A stretch of DNA of 64,000 nt, taken from positions 992,001-1,056,000 of the forward strand of contig JARGSG010000006.1 of assembly GCA_030374805.1 (NCBI GenBank), written 5' to 3'. A model generated the notes under the pieces. That model ran no database searches. It worked only from the letters and a program-made list of their open reading frames with translations, and was not told the origin of the DNA. The translations under genes were made by a program, and so were the position numbers. The stretch comes from Gracilaria gracilis. Its lineage: Eukaryota > Rhodophyta > Florideophyceae > Gracilariales > Gracilariaceae. Below, piece by piece: positions 9,916 to 24,500 of this stretch (within the stretch, counting starts at the first letter, position 1; each line of letters opens with the position of its first letter).

Positions 9916-12047
9916 GTATATTCTCTCATCGCTGCACAGCACTTACTATGCAACAAGTATGCTACAAATACGTAACAGATCTCGACGCCTTACCGACCCA
10001 ACATCGTGGTAGTCTCCAAACCTTCCCGATTCCTAGCGTGTCGTTAACATGACCTCCGGACAGGAACCGCCATCGCTAATGAAGCATATCGCCACACAAC
10101 GTGTATGTACTTCTTGACCGTCCCTGTACTAGTCGACCTGTCGACCCACCACTCTCGCCTTACTCACAATTCTCTACTTCACCGCCGTCAAGGCTCCCGT
10201 GGATGACCAATTGGGCCCTAAACAATGCAGTTACCGCGGTACAGCTCCGACACACCATTGCCATTACCAAACTGAGGGTGGAACCAATGCAAACTATCTC
10301 AGCCGAACCGCTGCAGCGACCGCATGGCGCGCCGGTGACGACAATTGTTTGACCAATTCATGAACACGCCAACAGTTGAGATCAAAGCGCAATTCTTTGT
10401 ACCAAACACAACAGATCGATCATGACTGCATTTAGTCAGATACCTTCTACCGCATCACGTTGCGACCCTTCTTTCATTGTTAAGCTCTTCCAATCTGCGT
10501 TACAAAAAGGAAACGGAAGTTGTACACTTGGAAGTGGTACGCTTTCGGGACGAGCGCTGTAATGGAAGTTGTTGACTCCGCATCGAACACTCGAGAGTGC
10601 CACACAGGCAACTAACATCTGTACAAGAATATCGCAGCGGCTTCGGCGAGCTAGAGCAGTTGCGGTGACATCACAGAAAATGGGAAACAACAAACTCGAA
10701 TGTGGGATATCTATGGATAGGGTGGGCCATGCATCTGCGAATCCACCTGAGTTAGTGTAAGTGTACCCCGTCAATGGTAAACACGTTACAGGGTACAGAG
10801 GTACCGTGTACGCAGATCGTTTCATGCACATCGCTGGAAAGCAACCGATCTCGAAACCTTCACACAAATCAGTGTGTGTGCCGTGAAGACTGATGACTGC
10901 GGCTGCTCGCTCTGGCGGGGACGATAGCACCTCACAGGAGCTTGGCCGGTTATCACTGCACCTCCGCCGCAGGGTTTTGGATCATTCCGCGGCGAGCGCC
11001 ATTGGCCTGCTAGAGCTCTTGACAGACTTGAAGTGAGTAAATTATGGCCCCGATAGTCTGTGGATGGAGATGCGAGGCGCTGCAGAGAATGTGCCACGAA
11101 CTGTACGGGGAACATCTCCCGCAAATAGTTTGGGCAGTTCGCCACAATCGTCGATCGTATTGATTTTGATCTTGTGTCACAAGAAGAATTGCTTGGATTG
11201 GATGCCCCGGATGACTCACAACTTTGGAATCCAACAGGTATTTGTAATATAGTGTAATACAGTGGGGCATTATGGCCATTACGTGTGATTACATCACGGC
11301 CATAGAAGTATTACAAGGATATAACTCCCCGTTGGAGAGAAGCTCTCGTTGGTCCCAGATCGACAGTATTTCGTTCGTGGTTCTTGTCGTGCGGCGTCCG
11401 TCGTTGAACGCTCTTAAGAACGTTGCAGGAGGTCACTTGGTTGCGCGCAAATGCGCGCAAATGATAGACTGTTATTGTATTGATCCGTGTTCCTCACGAC
11501 TAGCGTGGGTGGCATGTAGCTGCGTAGGTTACGTCTCTGCTCGTGCGGACAAAAGAACCGCCCAAGGCGAGCCTGGTGCGACTCAGGCTCGCTACTTAAC
11601 CGGAAAGGACCAAGTAAACGCAGAGACCCTGGGCAGGCGTCTGGTTGACGCTCTCTGCGCCTTCGTCCTCCTCCATATCTACAGTTCTGGTGAAGATGTT
11701 CAGTACCAATTATTATCTGCCCTCACTCCCTTGCAGTTTGCTTATGAGAGTGATGGCGATATGGGTTGATGAATGAAAAGACCCTCAGGTTTGGAGATGT
11801 GACCATCTTTATTTTACGTTTGGAGAAGAATGTAAAGCGTACACAAGTCGGAAAGATCAATTTGACATAGAAAGCCGACTGACATTCAGTGCAAGAAGAA
11901 AGGGTCCAATCATTGTTCGAACGAGAAGCTTATGCTCTGTCACAAGTGTGGAGGACAGACAAACACCGAACATACAGCGTTTCACCGTCTCAACGTCAGA
12001 AGCACAATACCATGTGCGATAAACTCGAATACAAAACTTCCGTTACT

Positions 12048-12683
12048 TCATCTATTCGCAGTTTTCATATTCCTGTCCCTCTCCTCACAGAGTACTGCGT
12101 TTTCATGATCTATGTTCGCCATGAAACGTAAGCTTTGGTTGCGAGAAATACCGAACGTTTGAACAAAGTTTTCTTTTCTTTCAATTTCGAACCACCAATT
12201 TATCTCCTTAAGTCTTGCCTCTGCCATAGCCTTTGATCTGTTTGCCATTTCTTCCGATACGCGTAGTGATTGGAGCATCTCCGCATTGTCTTCTGCCAGA
12301 GTAGACAGAGCATTCACGTTTTGAATCAACTCTTTGAAGATGACGGTTACTCGGAGCAAACGGACCTTAAGGTCACGGGCGAGGCCGATAGAAGCGTTCC
12401 TAGTCCGTAAAGCCGCCATCATTTCATTTCCTTCATCAAGATCAGTCTGTTGCTTCTTAACGGCAGCAAGAAGAAGATCCACCGCGTCCTGTACGAAAGG
12501 CTTATCATCCTCGTTTGAGATCAGAATACTTGCCAGCCTTATCATTGCCACTTCATCATAGTTTTCGCAAATTGCTTGATGAAAGTATGCTTCATTGTTC
12601 TGTGGCATGAAGAAAGCAAGCTCAGGTGTTCCTGATATTCGTAGCACATCCAAAACGCCGGGTAGGCGTTTCTGCTCAGCCAT
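12048..12683 (-). CDS. Hypothetical 211-aa helical protein (unit 2)
   Basis: Same 211-codon frame as at 3127-3762, with the same start, end and translation. See that entry for the description. Confidence 0.5.
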   Translation of the reverse strand: MAEQKRLPGVLDVLRISGTPELAFFMPQNNEAYFHQAICENYDEVAMIRLASILISNEDDKPFVQDAVDLLLAAVKKQQTDLDEGNEMMAALRTRNASIGLARDLKVRLLRVTVIFKELIQNVNALSTLAEDNAEMLQSLRVSEEMANRSKAMAEARLKEINWWFEIERKENFVQTFGISRNQSLRFMANIDHENAVLCEERDRNMKTANR

Positions 12684-15600
12684 ACGGCAAGGTTATCTGA
12701 CACAAAAAGGAACAGATTGAGGAAAAAGACGTGTATGTCGCCTCGAGGCTCGTCCGATGGCGAAGAAATGACTCGGGTCTCTCAAGATCAGCATGATCTT
12801 TCGTCGCGTACGTTGGTACTGTGAAGTTCACAAAGTGTTCACAGTGTGAACACTTTCTATTTTGACAAGTGTAATAACGTTGTACAGCACGGACCCGTGT
12901 AGCCAGGGCAGGTTACCGTACTTTATGAAGCCACCAACTAACTACAAACGCAGCGAGAGTACAAGGTTGGCCCCAAACCCGACTCAGCTTGTTTTTCGAG
13001 TTGCAGCTGCACTATCTCCTAATTCAGTCATACTTCTAGCGGCATATCTTGTGTCTCATCGTACCGATACGGTGTATATACATCGTTCGAATATTGTCTA
13101 TTTAGTTGACGGTGATTTAACAGGAAAGAAAAAGCAAGTCGCTTCTGCCTCAGCAAAGAAGTGTGCAGCAGCCTATGCGGAATGACGGCGTCATATACAG
13201 CAGCAATGGATCGCTTGCTACCCGTTGTGAACAAGCTCCACAATATATTTCAGAGATGTGGCCTAGCAGACCCAATTGACTTTCCTCAGATCGTTGTTGT
13301 CTCTCGACCTCACAGACATCATGGGAGATTTGAGCAAGCCATGGTAACATTGGGACAGTGTGTTGGATGTTTTTCATCACCAGAACCGTGTGAACGGAAT
13401 GGATAGGGTTGTGGTACACACGGGACGTGGGGCCCTCAATGCGCCGTTAACGACGCCGGGTTGTGCGCATACTCTACCCAAGGCCCTTGCGCCCAGGGTA
13501 AGTGAAGTTAACACCCAATAAACTGTAGCCCGCGCCCACTCCTTCACTGTGAGAGAGATGACAGATCTACAGGCAAAGTGTTGCAGAAAACCTTCTCGCC
13601 GATGGAAGAGCTGAGGCGGCACCTCTCAGGACAAATATCGAAACGATTCTCTGCGTCACGTTGTCGAGCAGGATTGCTCTCCGCACTTAGTTAATTTCAA
13701 AACCAGGCTACTTGAATCATACCCAAAGACACCATGACGTTCTCGTCGTCGAGACCACTTTCATTGCAGCATCACCATCAGCATTGCAACTTCTAACGCC
13801 CCACTGCCACCCCCAGAAAACCGCAACTTCCACATATACGTACCCATAACAGCCATCTCACAATCGCGACAGCCACCGCCAAAACAATCGGAACCACAAT
13901 TCAGATACATCATTCCTACTGCTCTGTAAAACCAACCAACCGCACTCTCTCTCTCAAGCGCTCCATCTGTGGCCACCAAAAAGGTTGTCACTACCACCTA
14001 GAGAAGACAGTTGACAAAGGCGCGGACACCTTCATCACCACGGACGCCGTCGCATCGGAGGCTGACGTTCAATCTATCATCACCGAATTACACAACTACG
14101 TCGTAAATATGGCCAACGCAACAACCCAGCGATATCTACTGTCCTCCCCGAATTATCCTCGAATCTTAGCGTGCCGTAGCCGCACCCTTCAGTTGGGCAG
14201 AACGGCAAATGAAACATATCACCACCAAAACATGTGTGTACTTCTCGACCGTCCCTGTCACTGCCACTGCCTGTTCCACCATATTCTACTCACAATTCTG
14301 CACTTCACTGTCTCCAATGCTTCTTTTCATGGTCGTGCCCGTCCTAAACATCACCGTTAGCGTCAGGCTGCTTTGTTGCACGACTGCTGAAAACAAACTG
14401 CGGCTGATTGTACTACAAACTATCTGGGCTGCACCGCTGCCGCGACCGCGCGGCCCAACTGTCACCCAGATTGTTGTGGTCTATACTGCTATGTGAACAC
14501 GTCAGAGTTTTAGGCCACGCTGCAGTTTTGTCCGCCAAGCACAACCGATCAAGCGCGGTCGCATTGAGTAAGATAACTTTTACCGCATTACCTTGCGTCC
14601 CTTTTCTCATTGTTAAGATATTCTAATTGAAGTTGCAATTAGCAAATGGACGTCTTGCAGTTGCGGAGAAGCGCTGTGATTGTAGTTGGTGAGCTTGCGG
14701 CCAACACGAGCGGGTGCGACACAGGCAACTTAGTGAATTAGTGTGCTAGGGTATTACAATATCGTAGCGGTTTCTGCGTGTTTGAAATGCTGCAATGGCA
14801 TCACAGTAAGTGAGAAACGCCAAAATCGAACGTCAGAGGTGGGCGACCGCTTCGGGGGCGACGAGCGACCACTCACAACTGCGCCGAGCGAACGAAGCAG
14901 CAGCCGAATGACGTAGAACGACCGATGTCAACGACGACCTCCGTGGAGTTGCAGTGCCACGTAGTGCAAATGTACCTCCTCAATGGGAAACACATTACAG
15001 TGTACTCGGATCGGTTCATGCACATCGCCGGAGAGCAACTGATCTCGAAACCTTCACACATTTCAGCGTGTGAGACGTGGCACTGATCACTGCCGGTTTC
15101 TTTTTCTCTAATCACAATCATGCGTCTATTCTCGTATCAATCTATAGCTCTTACAAGAGCTCTTACAAGAGACAGGAGCTTCGTACAATGCATTTCGGGT
15201 TGTACATATCACCGCACACTGAAGCTAATGAACTTGCCTCTTCGATCGGAGCTTGATCGAAGTTTACCGAATACGCGCAAGATACTGCACAAGATAGAAT
15301 GTACATGTAGCACATGCCAAGTTTTCAGGCCCCGTCCACTCAGATTCAAAGCATCCATTCCTCCCGAAAAGAAACATTGACATATCTTTGTTGCAATTGG
15401 AGACACAGATCGCAATGACGAAGAATAGTTTAGAAGCGGGTGCAAAAGCAGTAGACGGTGCTCAGGGAGAGGCTGCTACCAGCAGTCATTGCTACGCTTA
15501 AGCACACGGTTGTGGCTTGCAAAAAGGTAACTTGCGCCAGGTTCACCCACAATTTGAAGAGTGACACCCACAATTCAAACATTCAACAGTAGACTCCGCT

Positions 15601-16553
15601 ATGGAGATCCCGTAACGTCTTGCTCCTGTTTTGCACTCCAATAAATAACCATCTGCGATTCCACCATATCTTTGGATGTACCAGCCAAAATGGAGTATGA
15701 CAGGATCATCGCACAAATGGGAATCAATTCAATCCTCAATACTTCAACTCCCCCAGCAGCGTCCTACACCATTCATGCGTGCGACATGGTAAAATGTCAT
15801 CGAGAGGATGACTTCGTAACGAAGCGAGAAAGACTCTTTTACGGACCAGTCTGCGTCTTGCCAGTCGAAAACAACAATTTTTTGTGTGTCAGAACGGTAA
15901 ATGCGTCCAGCACAGCATTTGCAAATGCGTGCCTGACACAGCTTTCAACGACTACCATTCCACCACGTATCAACGCTATGAAGTGAAAGTATCGAAGCCA
16001 GCTGGTACCAATCACGTCAAACTCACTAGAGCTTGTAGCCATGATCCCCAAGCTGTTATTACAATTCCGTATGTCATTCAGCTCATTCAACGTTAGATGG
16101 GCCACGGTGTCTAGAGCCCCGGCACAGAAAGAATATCACTTCAAAAAAAGCACCCGAAGACGGTGAGTAATGCTGAGTTGGAGGTCTTTCAGGTGGTTTA
16201 ACATGAAAGGGGTGGCATGGCGCACTGAATGATGAGAAACCAAACGCCTGGATATCGAACCGTCGTATTCTAATGGCTGCTCACTTGATTCAGGTGGATT
16301 GTACGCCGATTTCAGTTTAGTATAAATTGCCAAGCTGATGCGACAGCCTCCGATCGACCTGTCTTACCGTCGCGATATCAATCAAGCGTTCAACTCTAAC
16401 GAAACCTCAAACAAGATCTCTTCGTTCTCTTCCAGTTTTCCTACTCAATCATATCACCCAGAAGATACCGCTTTCAACAACGCCTCATCAAACGTTCATC
16501 TTACCCACGGATCTGTTTTTCGAGAATGTATTTCAAAATCTTTTTTATGATCC

Positions 16554-16872
16554 TGGCTTTCAATACTTCAGAAAGATTCACAAAATATGGCACGGCGTTC
16601 TCCATCATCGAACGTTTTCGTAACCTCGATATATGTACCTGGGGAAACAGATGTAGGATATCGCAGCTTCGAACTCTACGCTGTTGCAGTATTTGTGACG
16701 TTCATCATACTGCATCGTTAAAGGCATTGAGGACATCATTGCCATTTCGATTTCCATTGTAGGTTCCGCGGAAGAATGGGAATAATCCGGCGGCCAGATG
16801 GAAGGAGTCAGGGGCGCCACCCTCTCGAATTCAGTGCCGTAGAAAGGGCATGCGGGTGAACGGCCAAACGGA
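16554..16872. repeat. Inverted form of the segment, unit 2
   Basis: Reverse complement of 7635-7961, diverged from it by visibly more than the flanks. For example, the bases around CTGCATCGTTAAAGGC match the complement of unit 1 near 7800. In this orientation a plus frame starting MYFKIFFMILAF at 16527 runs through the segment instead of the unit 1 frame. Confidence 0.9.
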
Positions 16873-17459
16873 GTCTTGCCGCTTCCTGCAGGAGACTAAA
16901 TTGAACCTCTTTCCGACGTTAGTGTGGTTGGACTCGTGTTTGAAATACTGTATTGGATCCAGTATTCCGAAGGGCGTCCTGATCACTCGCAGTGGCGTGA
17001 ATTCTTTGCGTAATTCAGTGACAGAAATGGTAGGGGAAGGAAAGAAAAAGAGCATCGTTAGAACCGACCGGAATATACTGTATGTTTCACAGCATGTCTC
17101 TATCTCGGCGGACAATGTCCACCAGACATCAATCACATTGTTCCGGCATCTGAGAGCACTTCACTGAGTAAAGAAAATTACTTACTTACCAATTCTTGCG
17201 TTTCTTCATTTTGCCCCAAGGCCCAATCTTCGGAAATCGTCAACGTTGCTGCGGGCTGATTGAGAGAACCATGCCTGTCGTATTTGATCGCCATGATAGA
17301 ATGGTGCGCCTGGGATCCATAATTACATGCCGCAAGCCTTGGTGCACCATTCATCTTAACATCGTTACCAAATGCGACTACATGCTGCTCATAGGAACAA
17401 TTATCTTCCCGAATGGGAGTCGGAACGCGGCTCGAATATCTTCTTTCGAAAGATGTCAA
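16831..17459 (-). CDS. Candidate two-exon frame, minus strand (unit 2)
   Basis: Same layout as at 7818-8554: frames 17459-17178 and 17136-16831 with the same short GT-AG stretch between them. Because the segment below 16872 is inverted in this unit, the second frame ends with a different C terminus after RKRQD. Confidence 0.25.
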
Positions 17460-18582
17460 GCACCGAGCCCTTCTGCATTTCCTTTTCTTCTCACTGAATC
17501 AGCAGCGAATCCTGCGTGTACAAGCACTTCGCGACCTATTCCAAGCACGTAAAGTGGTTAAAGCCCTTCGCCATGACGTATTACATGCCTTCCAGGCTGC
17601 CCATCTCCTTCTTGCGGTTCCATCGAGATGAAGCGCTCTTCGAACAGCGGCGATCGGATGATCAAATTTCGGCGCGCGGTGTGACAGCGGCCGGCTTCCG
17701 GCGCCGACGGGTGGGGGTGGCAAGCGACAGCCCATCGAAGCCGAGGGCGATCGGCCGCGAGGCGCCCGCCCGCCCTCGTCTCGCGGTAGTCACGCCCTCA
17801 CCTCGCGGCCGCGCGAGAGGCGCCCGCGAGGCGAGGCGCCCGCAGGATGAGACGCTCGCGAGACGAAGAGCGGTGCGACGGCCGTCGTCGCAGCTTGGAT
17901 GATGCGCGAAGCGGAGCGCCGGCGATGGCCATATTATAATGGCCGCTGCGTCGTCGCTCGCGCCACGTCACAGACACGTGATCTGGCAGCAGTTGAGCGA
18001 TTGCTTCATGTCAATTGGAGTGCTCCACGTGGATACGTGAACTGCGTGTAACCGGCTACCAAGGAAGCGCGCGGATACTTTGGACATATTCAGTGCTCGG
18101 ACCCACACCCTTGAGTGGACCCGCACCAACCGCGACAGGAGCACTGTGAGGGAGCGTAGGTCCGGACTTCCTGGATCGGGTGGGGCCGATGTTCCGACTT
18201 CCCGGATAATTGGCACTCCATTGTATCAGAGCTCCCAGAGTCATACCCAATTCGTCATGATGCTCTCGTCGTCGCGATCACTTCTTTTGCAGCATCGCCG
18301 CCATCAACATCTACGACCTCCATCGCTCCACCGCCGATCACCGGAAAATCCCCACGTCCAAAAAAGTCTCCACACGAACGTTTTCATAGCCGCCCTCTCA
18401 AAATCGCAACAGACACGACCAGAACCATCTGCACCACAACTGAGTTTCAACATTTCAGTCGCCCTGTACATCTTTGAAGTAACGCTATCTCCCTATCAAA
18501 CGTGGGAACTTCCGCTACAAACACGATTGTCTCTATCGTCAGAAGGTCGGTGGCGGTCGGCAAGGGTGCGAACACCTCCATC

Positions 18583-18822
18583 GCATCGGACGTCGTCGCA
18601 TCTTAAGCGGTCGCATCTTAAGCGGTCGCATCTTAAGCGGTCGCATCGTTCGCCGTCGCATCTTGAGCGGTCGCATCGTACGCGGTCGCATCGTAGGCTG
18701 TCGCATCGTACGCCGTCGCATCGTACGCTGTCGCATCGTACGCCGTCGCATCGTACGCTGTCGCATCGTACGCCGTCGCATCGTACGCTGTCGCATCGGA
18801 CGCCGTCGCATCGTACGCCAAT
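18583..18822 (+). repeat. 15-bp minisatellite, 16 repeats (unit 3)
   Basis: Same sixteen repeats and the same order of variants as in units 1 and 2. Confidence 0.95.
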
Positions 18823-20955
18823 GTATATTCTCTCATCGCTGCACAGCACTTACTATGCAACAAGTATGCTACAAATACGTAACAGATCTCGACGCCTTAC
18901 CGACCCAACATCGTGGTAGTCTCCAAACCTTCCCGATTCCTAGCGTGTCGTTAACATGACCTCCGGACAGGAACCGCCATCGCTAATGAAGCATATCGCC
19001 ACACAACGTGTATGTACTTCTTGACCGTCCCTGTACTAGTCGACCTGTCGACCCACCACTCTCGCCTTACTCACAATTCTCTACTTCACCGCCGTCAAGG
19101 CTCCCGTGGATGACCAATTGGGCCCTAAACAATGCAGTTACCGCGGTACAGCTCCGACACACCATTGCCATTACCAAACTGAGGGTGGAACCAATGCAAA
19201 CTATCTCAGCCGAACCGCTGCAGCGACCGCATGGCGCGCCGGTGACGACAATTGTTTGACCAATTCATGAACACGCCAACAGTTGAGATCAAAGCGCAAT
19301 TCTTTGTACCAAACACAACAGATCGATCATGACTGCATTTAGTCAGATACCTTCTACCGCATCACGTTGCGACCCTTCTTTCATTGTTAAGCTCTTCCAA
19401 TCTGCGTTACAAAAAGGAAACGGAAGTTGTACACTTGGAAGTGGTACGCTTTCGGGACGAGCGCTGTAATGGAAGTTGTTGACTCCGCATCGAACACTCG
19501 AGAGTGCCACACAGGCAACTAACATCTGTACAAGAATATCGCAGCGGCTTCGGCGAGCTAGAGCAGTTGCGGTGACATCACAGAAAATGGGAAACAACAA
19601 ACTCGAATGTGGGATATCTATGGATAGGGTGGGCCATGCATCTGCGAATCCACCTGAGTTAGTGTAAGTGTACCCCGTCAATGGTAAACACGTTACAGGG
19701 TACAGAGGTACCGTGTACGCAGATCGTTTCATGCACATCGCTGGAAAGCAACCGATCTCGAAACCTTCACACAAATCAGTGTGTGTGCCGTGAAGACTGA
19801 TGACTGCGGCTGCTCGCTCTGGCGGGGACGATAGCACCTCACAGGAGCTTGGCCGGTTATCACTGCACCTCCGCCGCAGGGTTTTGGATCATTCCGCGGC
19901 GAGCGCCATTGGCCTGCTAGAGCTCTTGACAGACTTGAAGTGAGTAAATTATGGCCCCGATAGTCTGTGGATGGAGATGCGAGGCGCTGCAGAGAATGTG
20001 CCACGAACTGTACGGGGAACATCTCCCGCAAATAGTTTGGGCAGTTCGCCACAATCGTCGATCGTATTGATTTTGATCTTGTGTCACAAGAAGAATTGCT
20101 TGGATTGGATGCCCCGGATGACTCACAACTTTGGAATCCAACAGGTATTTGTAATATAGTGTAATACAGTGGGGCATTATGGCCATTACGTGTGATTACA
20201 TCACGGCCATAGAAGTATTACAAGGATATAACTCCCCGTTGGAGAGAAGCTCTCGTTGGTCCCAGATCGACAGTATTTCGTTCGTGGTTCTTGTCGTGCG
20301 GCGTCCGTCGTTGAACGCTCTTAAGAACGTTGCAGGAGGTCACTTGGTTGCGCGCAAATGCGCGCAAATGATAGACTGTTATTGTATTGATCCGTGTTCC
20401 TCACGACTAGCGTGGGGTGGCATGTAGCTGCGTAGGTTACGTCTCTGCTCGTGCGGACAAAAGAACCGCCCAAGGCGAGCCTGGTGCGACTCAGGCTCGC
20501 TACTTAACCGGAAAGGACCAAGTAAACGCAGAGACCCTGGGCAGGCGTCTGGTTGACGCTCTCTGCGCCTTCGTCCTCCTCCATATCTACAGTTCTGGTG
20601 AAGATGTTCAGTACCAATTATTATCTGCCCTCACTCCCTTGCAGTTTGCTTATGAGAGTGATGGCGATATGGGTTGATGAATGAAAAGACCCTCAGGTTT
20701 GGAGATGTGACCATCTTTATTTTACGTTTGGAGAAGAATGTAAAGCGTACACAAGTCGGAAAGATCAATTTGACATAGAAAGCCGACTGACATTCAGTGC
20801 AAGAAGAAAGGGTCCAATCATTGTTCGAACGAGAAGCTTATGCTCTGTCACAAGTGTGGAGGACAGACAAACACCGAACATACAGCGTTTCACCGTCTCA
20901 ACGTCAGAAGCACAATACCATGTGCGATAAACTCGAATACAAAACTTCCGTTACT

Positions 20956-21591
20956 TCATCTATTCGCAGTTTTCATATTCCTGTCCCTCTCCTCACAGAG
21001 TACTGCGTTTTCATGATCTATGTTCGCCATGAAACGTAAGCTTTGGTTGCGAGAAATACCGAACGTTTGAACAAAGTTTTCTTTTCTTTCAATTTCGAAC
21101 CACCAATTTATCTCCTTAAGTCTTGCCTCTGCCATAGCCTTTGATCTGTTTGCCATTTCTTCCGATACGCGTAGTGATTGGAGCATCTCCGCATTGTCTT
21201 CTGCCAGAGTAGACAGAGCATTCACGTTTTGAATCAACTCTTTGAAGATGACGGTTACTCGGAGCAAACGGACCTTAAGGTCACGGGCGAGGCCGATAGA
21301 AGCGTTCCTAGTCCGTAAAGCCGCCATCATTTCATTTCCTTCATCAAGATCAGTCTGTTGCTTCTTAACGGCAGCAAGAAGAAGATCCACCGCGTCCTGT
21401 ACGAAAGGCTTATCATCCTCGTTTGAGATCAGAATACTTGCCAGCCTTATCATTGCCACTTCATCATAGTTTTCGCAAATTGCTTGATGAAAGTATGCTT
21501 CATTGTTCTGTGGCATGAAGAAAGCAAGCTCAGGTGTTCCTGATATTCGTAGCACATCCAAAACGCCGGGTAGGCGTTTCTGCTCAGCCAT
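20956..21591 (-). CDS. Hypothetical 211-aa helical protein (unit 3)
   Basis: Same 211-codon frame as at 3127-3762, with an unchanged translation. Confidence 0.5.
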   Translation of the reverse strand: MAEQKRLPGVLDVLRISGTPELAFFMPQNNEAYFHQAICENYDEVAMIRLASILISNEDDKPFVQDAVDLLLAAVKKQQTDLDEGNEMMAALRTRNASIGLARDLKVRLLRVTVIFKELIQNVNALSTLAEDNAEMLQSLRVSEEMANRSKAMAEARLKEINWWFEIERKENFVQTFGISRNQSLRFMANIDHENAVLCEERDRNMKTANR

Positions 21592-24500
21592 ACGGCAAGG
21601 TTATCTGACACAAAAAGGAACAGATTGAGGAAAAAGACGTGTATGTCGCCTCGAGGCTCGTCCGATGGCGAAGAAATGACTCGGGTCTCTCAAGATCAGC
21701 ATGATCTTTCGTCGCGTACGTTGGTACTGTGAAGTTCACAAAGTGTTCACAGTGTGAACACTTTCTATTTTGACAAGTGTAATAACGTTGTACAGCACGG
21801 ACCCGTGTAGCCAGGGCAGGTTACCGTACTTTATGAAGCCACCAACTAACTACAAACGCAGCGAGAGTACAAGGTTGGCCCCAAACCCGACTCAGCTTGT
21901 TTTTCGAGTTGCAGCTGCACTATCTCCTAATTCAGTCATACTTCTAGCGGCATATCTTGTGTCTCATCGTACCGATACGGTGTATATACATCGTTCGAAT
22001 ATTGTCTATTTAGTTGACGGTGATTTAACAGGAAAGAAAAAGCAAGTCGCTTCTGCCTCAGCAAAGAAGTGTGCAGCAGCCTATGCGGAATGACGGCGTC
22101 ATATACAGCAGCAATGGATCGCTTGCTACCCGTTGTGAACAAGCTCCACAATATATTTCAGAGATGTGGCCTAGCAGACCCAATTGACTTTCCTCAGATC
22201 GTTGTTGTCTCTCGACCTCACAGACATCATGGGAGATTTGAGCAAGCCATGGTAACATTGGGACAGTGTGTTGGATGTTTTTCATCACCAGAACCGTGTG
22301 AACGGAATGGATAGGGTTGTGGTACACACGGGACGTGGGGCCCTCAATGCGCCGTTAACGACGCCGGGTTGTGCGCATACTCTACCCAAGGCCCTTGCGC
22401 CCAGGGTAAGTGAAGTTAACACCCAATAAACTGTAGCCCGCGCCCACTCCTTCACTGTGAGAGAGATGACAGATCTACAGGCAAAGTGTTGCAGAAAACC
22501 TTCTCGCCGATGGAAGAGCTGAGGCGGCACCTCTCAGGACAAATATCGAAACGATTCTCTGCGTCACGTTGTCGAGCAGGATTGCTCTCCGCACTTAGTT
22601 AATTTCAAAACCAGGCTACTTGAATCATACCCAAAGACACCATGACGTTCTCGTCGTCGAGACCACTTTCATTGCAGCATCACCATCAGCATTGCAACTT
22701 CTAACGCCCCACTGCCACCCCCAGAAAACCGCAACTTCCACATATACGTACCCATAACAGCCATCTCACAATCGCGACAGCCACCGCCAAAACAATCGGA
22801 ACCACAATTCAGATACATCATTCCTACTGCTCTGTAAAACCAACCAACCGCACTCTCTCTCTCAAGCGCTCCATCTGTGGCCACCAAAAAGGTTGTCACT
22901 ACCACCTAGAGAAGACAGTTGACAAAGGCGCGGACACCTTCATCACCACGGACGCCGTCGCATCGGAGGCTGACGTTCAATCTATCATCACCGAATTACA
23001 CAACTACGTCGTAAATATGGCCAACGCAACAACCCAGCGATATCTACTGTCCTCCCCGAATTATCCTCGAATCTTAGCGTGCCGTAGCCGCACCCTTCAG
23101 TTGGGCAGAACGGCAAATGAAACATATCACCACCAAAACATGTGTGTACTTCTCGACCGTCCCTGTCACTGCCACTGCCTGTTCCACCATATTCTACTCA
23201 CAATTCTGCACTTCACTGTCTCCAATGCTTCTTTTCATGGTCGTGCCCGTCCTAAACATCACCGTTAGCGTCAGGCTGCTTTGTTGCACGACTGCTGAAA
23301 ACAAACTGCGGCTGATTGTACTACAAACTATCTGGGCTGCACCGCTGCCGCGACCGCGCGGCCCAACTGTCACCCAGATTGTTGTGGTCTATACTGCTAT
23401 GTGAACACGTCAGAGTTTTAGGCCACGCTGCAGTTTTGTCCGCCAAGCACAACCGATCAAGCGCGGTCGCATTGAGTAAGATAACTTTTACCGCATTACC
23501 TTGCGTCCCTTTTCTCATTGTTAAGATATTCTAATTGAAGTTGCAATTAGCAAATGGACGTCTTGCAGTTGCGGAGAAGCGCTGTGATTGTAGTTGGTGA
23601 GCTTGCGGCCAACACGAGCGGGTGCGACACAGGCAACTTAGTGAATTAGTGTGCTAGGGTATTACAATATCGTAGCGGTTTCTGCGTGTTTGAAATGCTG
23701 CAATGGCATCACAGTAAGTGAGAAACGCCAAAATCGAACGTCAGAGGTGGGCGACCGCTTCGGGGGCGACGAGCGACCACTCACAACTGCGCCGAGCGAA
23801 CGAAGCAGCAGCCGAATGACGTAGAACGACCGATGTCAACGACGACCTCCGTGGAGTTGCAGTGCCACGTAGTGCAAATGTACCTCCTCAATGGGAAACA
23901 CATTACAGTGTACTCGGATCGGTTCATGCACATCGCCGGAGAGCAACTGATCTCGAAACCTTCACACATTTCAGCGTGTGAGACGTGGCACTGATCACTG
24001 CCGGTTTCTTTTTCTCTAATCACAATCATGCGTCTATTCTCGTATCAATCTATAGCTCTTACAAGAGCTCTTACAAGAGACAGGAGCTTCGTACAATGCA
24101 TTTCGGGTTGTACATATCACCGCACACTGAAGCTAATGAACTTGCCTCTTCGATCGGAGCTTGATCGAAGTTTACCGAATACGCGCAAGATACTGCACAA
24201 GATAGAATGTACATGTAGCACATGCCAAGTTTTCAGGCCCCGTCCACTCAGATTCAAAGCATCCATTCCTCCCGAAAAGAAACATTGACATATCTTTGTT
24301 GCAATTGGAGACACAGATCGCAATGACGAAGAATAGTTTAGAAGCGGGTGCAAAAGCAGTAGACGGTGCTCAGGGAGAGGCTGCTACCAGCAGTCATTGC
24401 TACGCTTAAGCACACGGTTGTGGCTTGCAAAAAGGTAACTTGCGCCAGGTTCACCCACAATTTGAAGAGTGACACCCACAATTCAAACATTCAACAGTAG

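Larger units (their letters stand above)
8923..17829. repeat. 8.9-kb tandem array, unit 2
   Basis: Second complete unit, nearly identical to unit 1. It lacks one G of a GGGG run present in unit 1 (2211-2214), which closes a short frame. It carries the inverted form of the segment at 16554-16872, which makes it about 15 bp shorter. All other landmarks sit at +8921 or +8922 relative to unit 1. Confidence 0.97.
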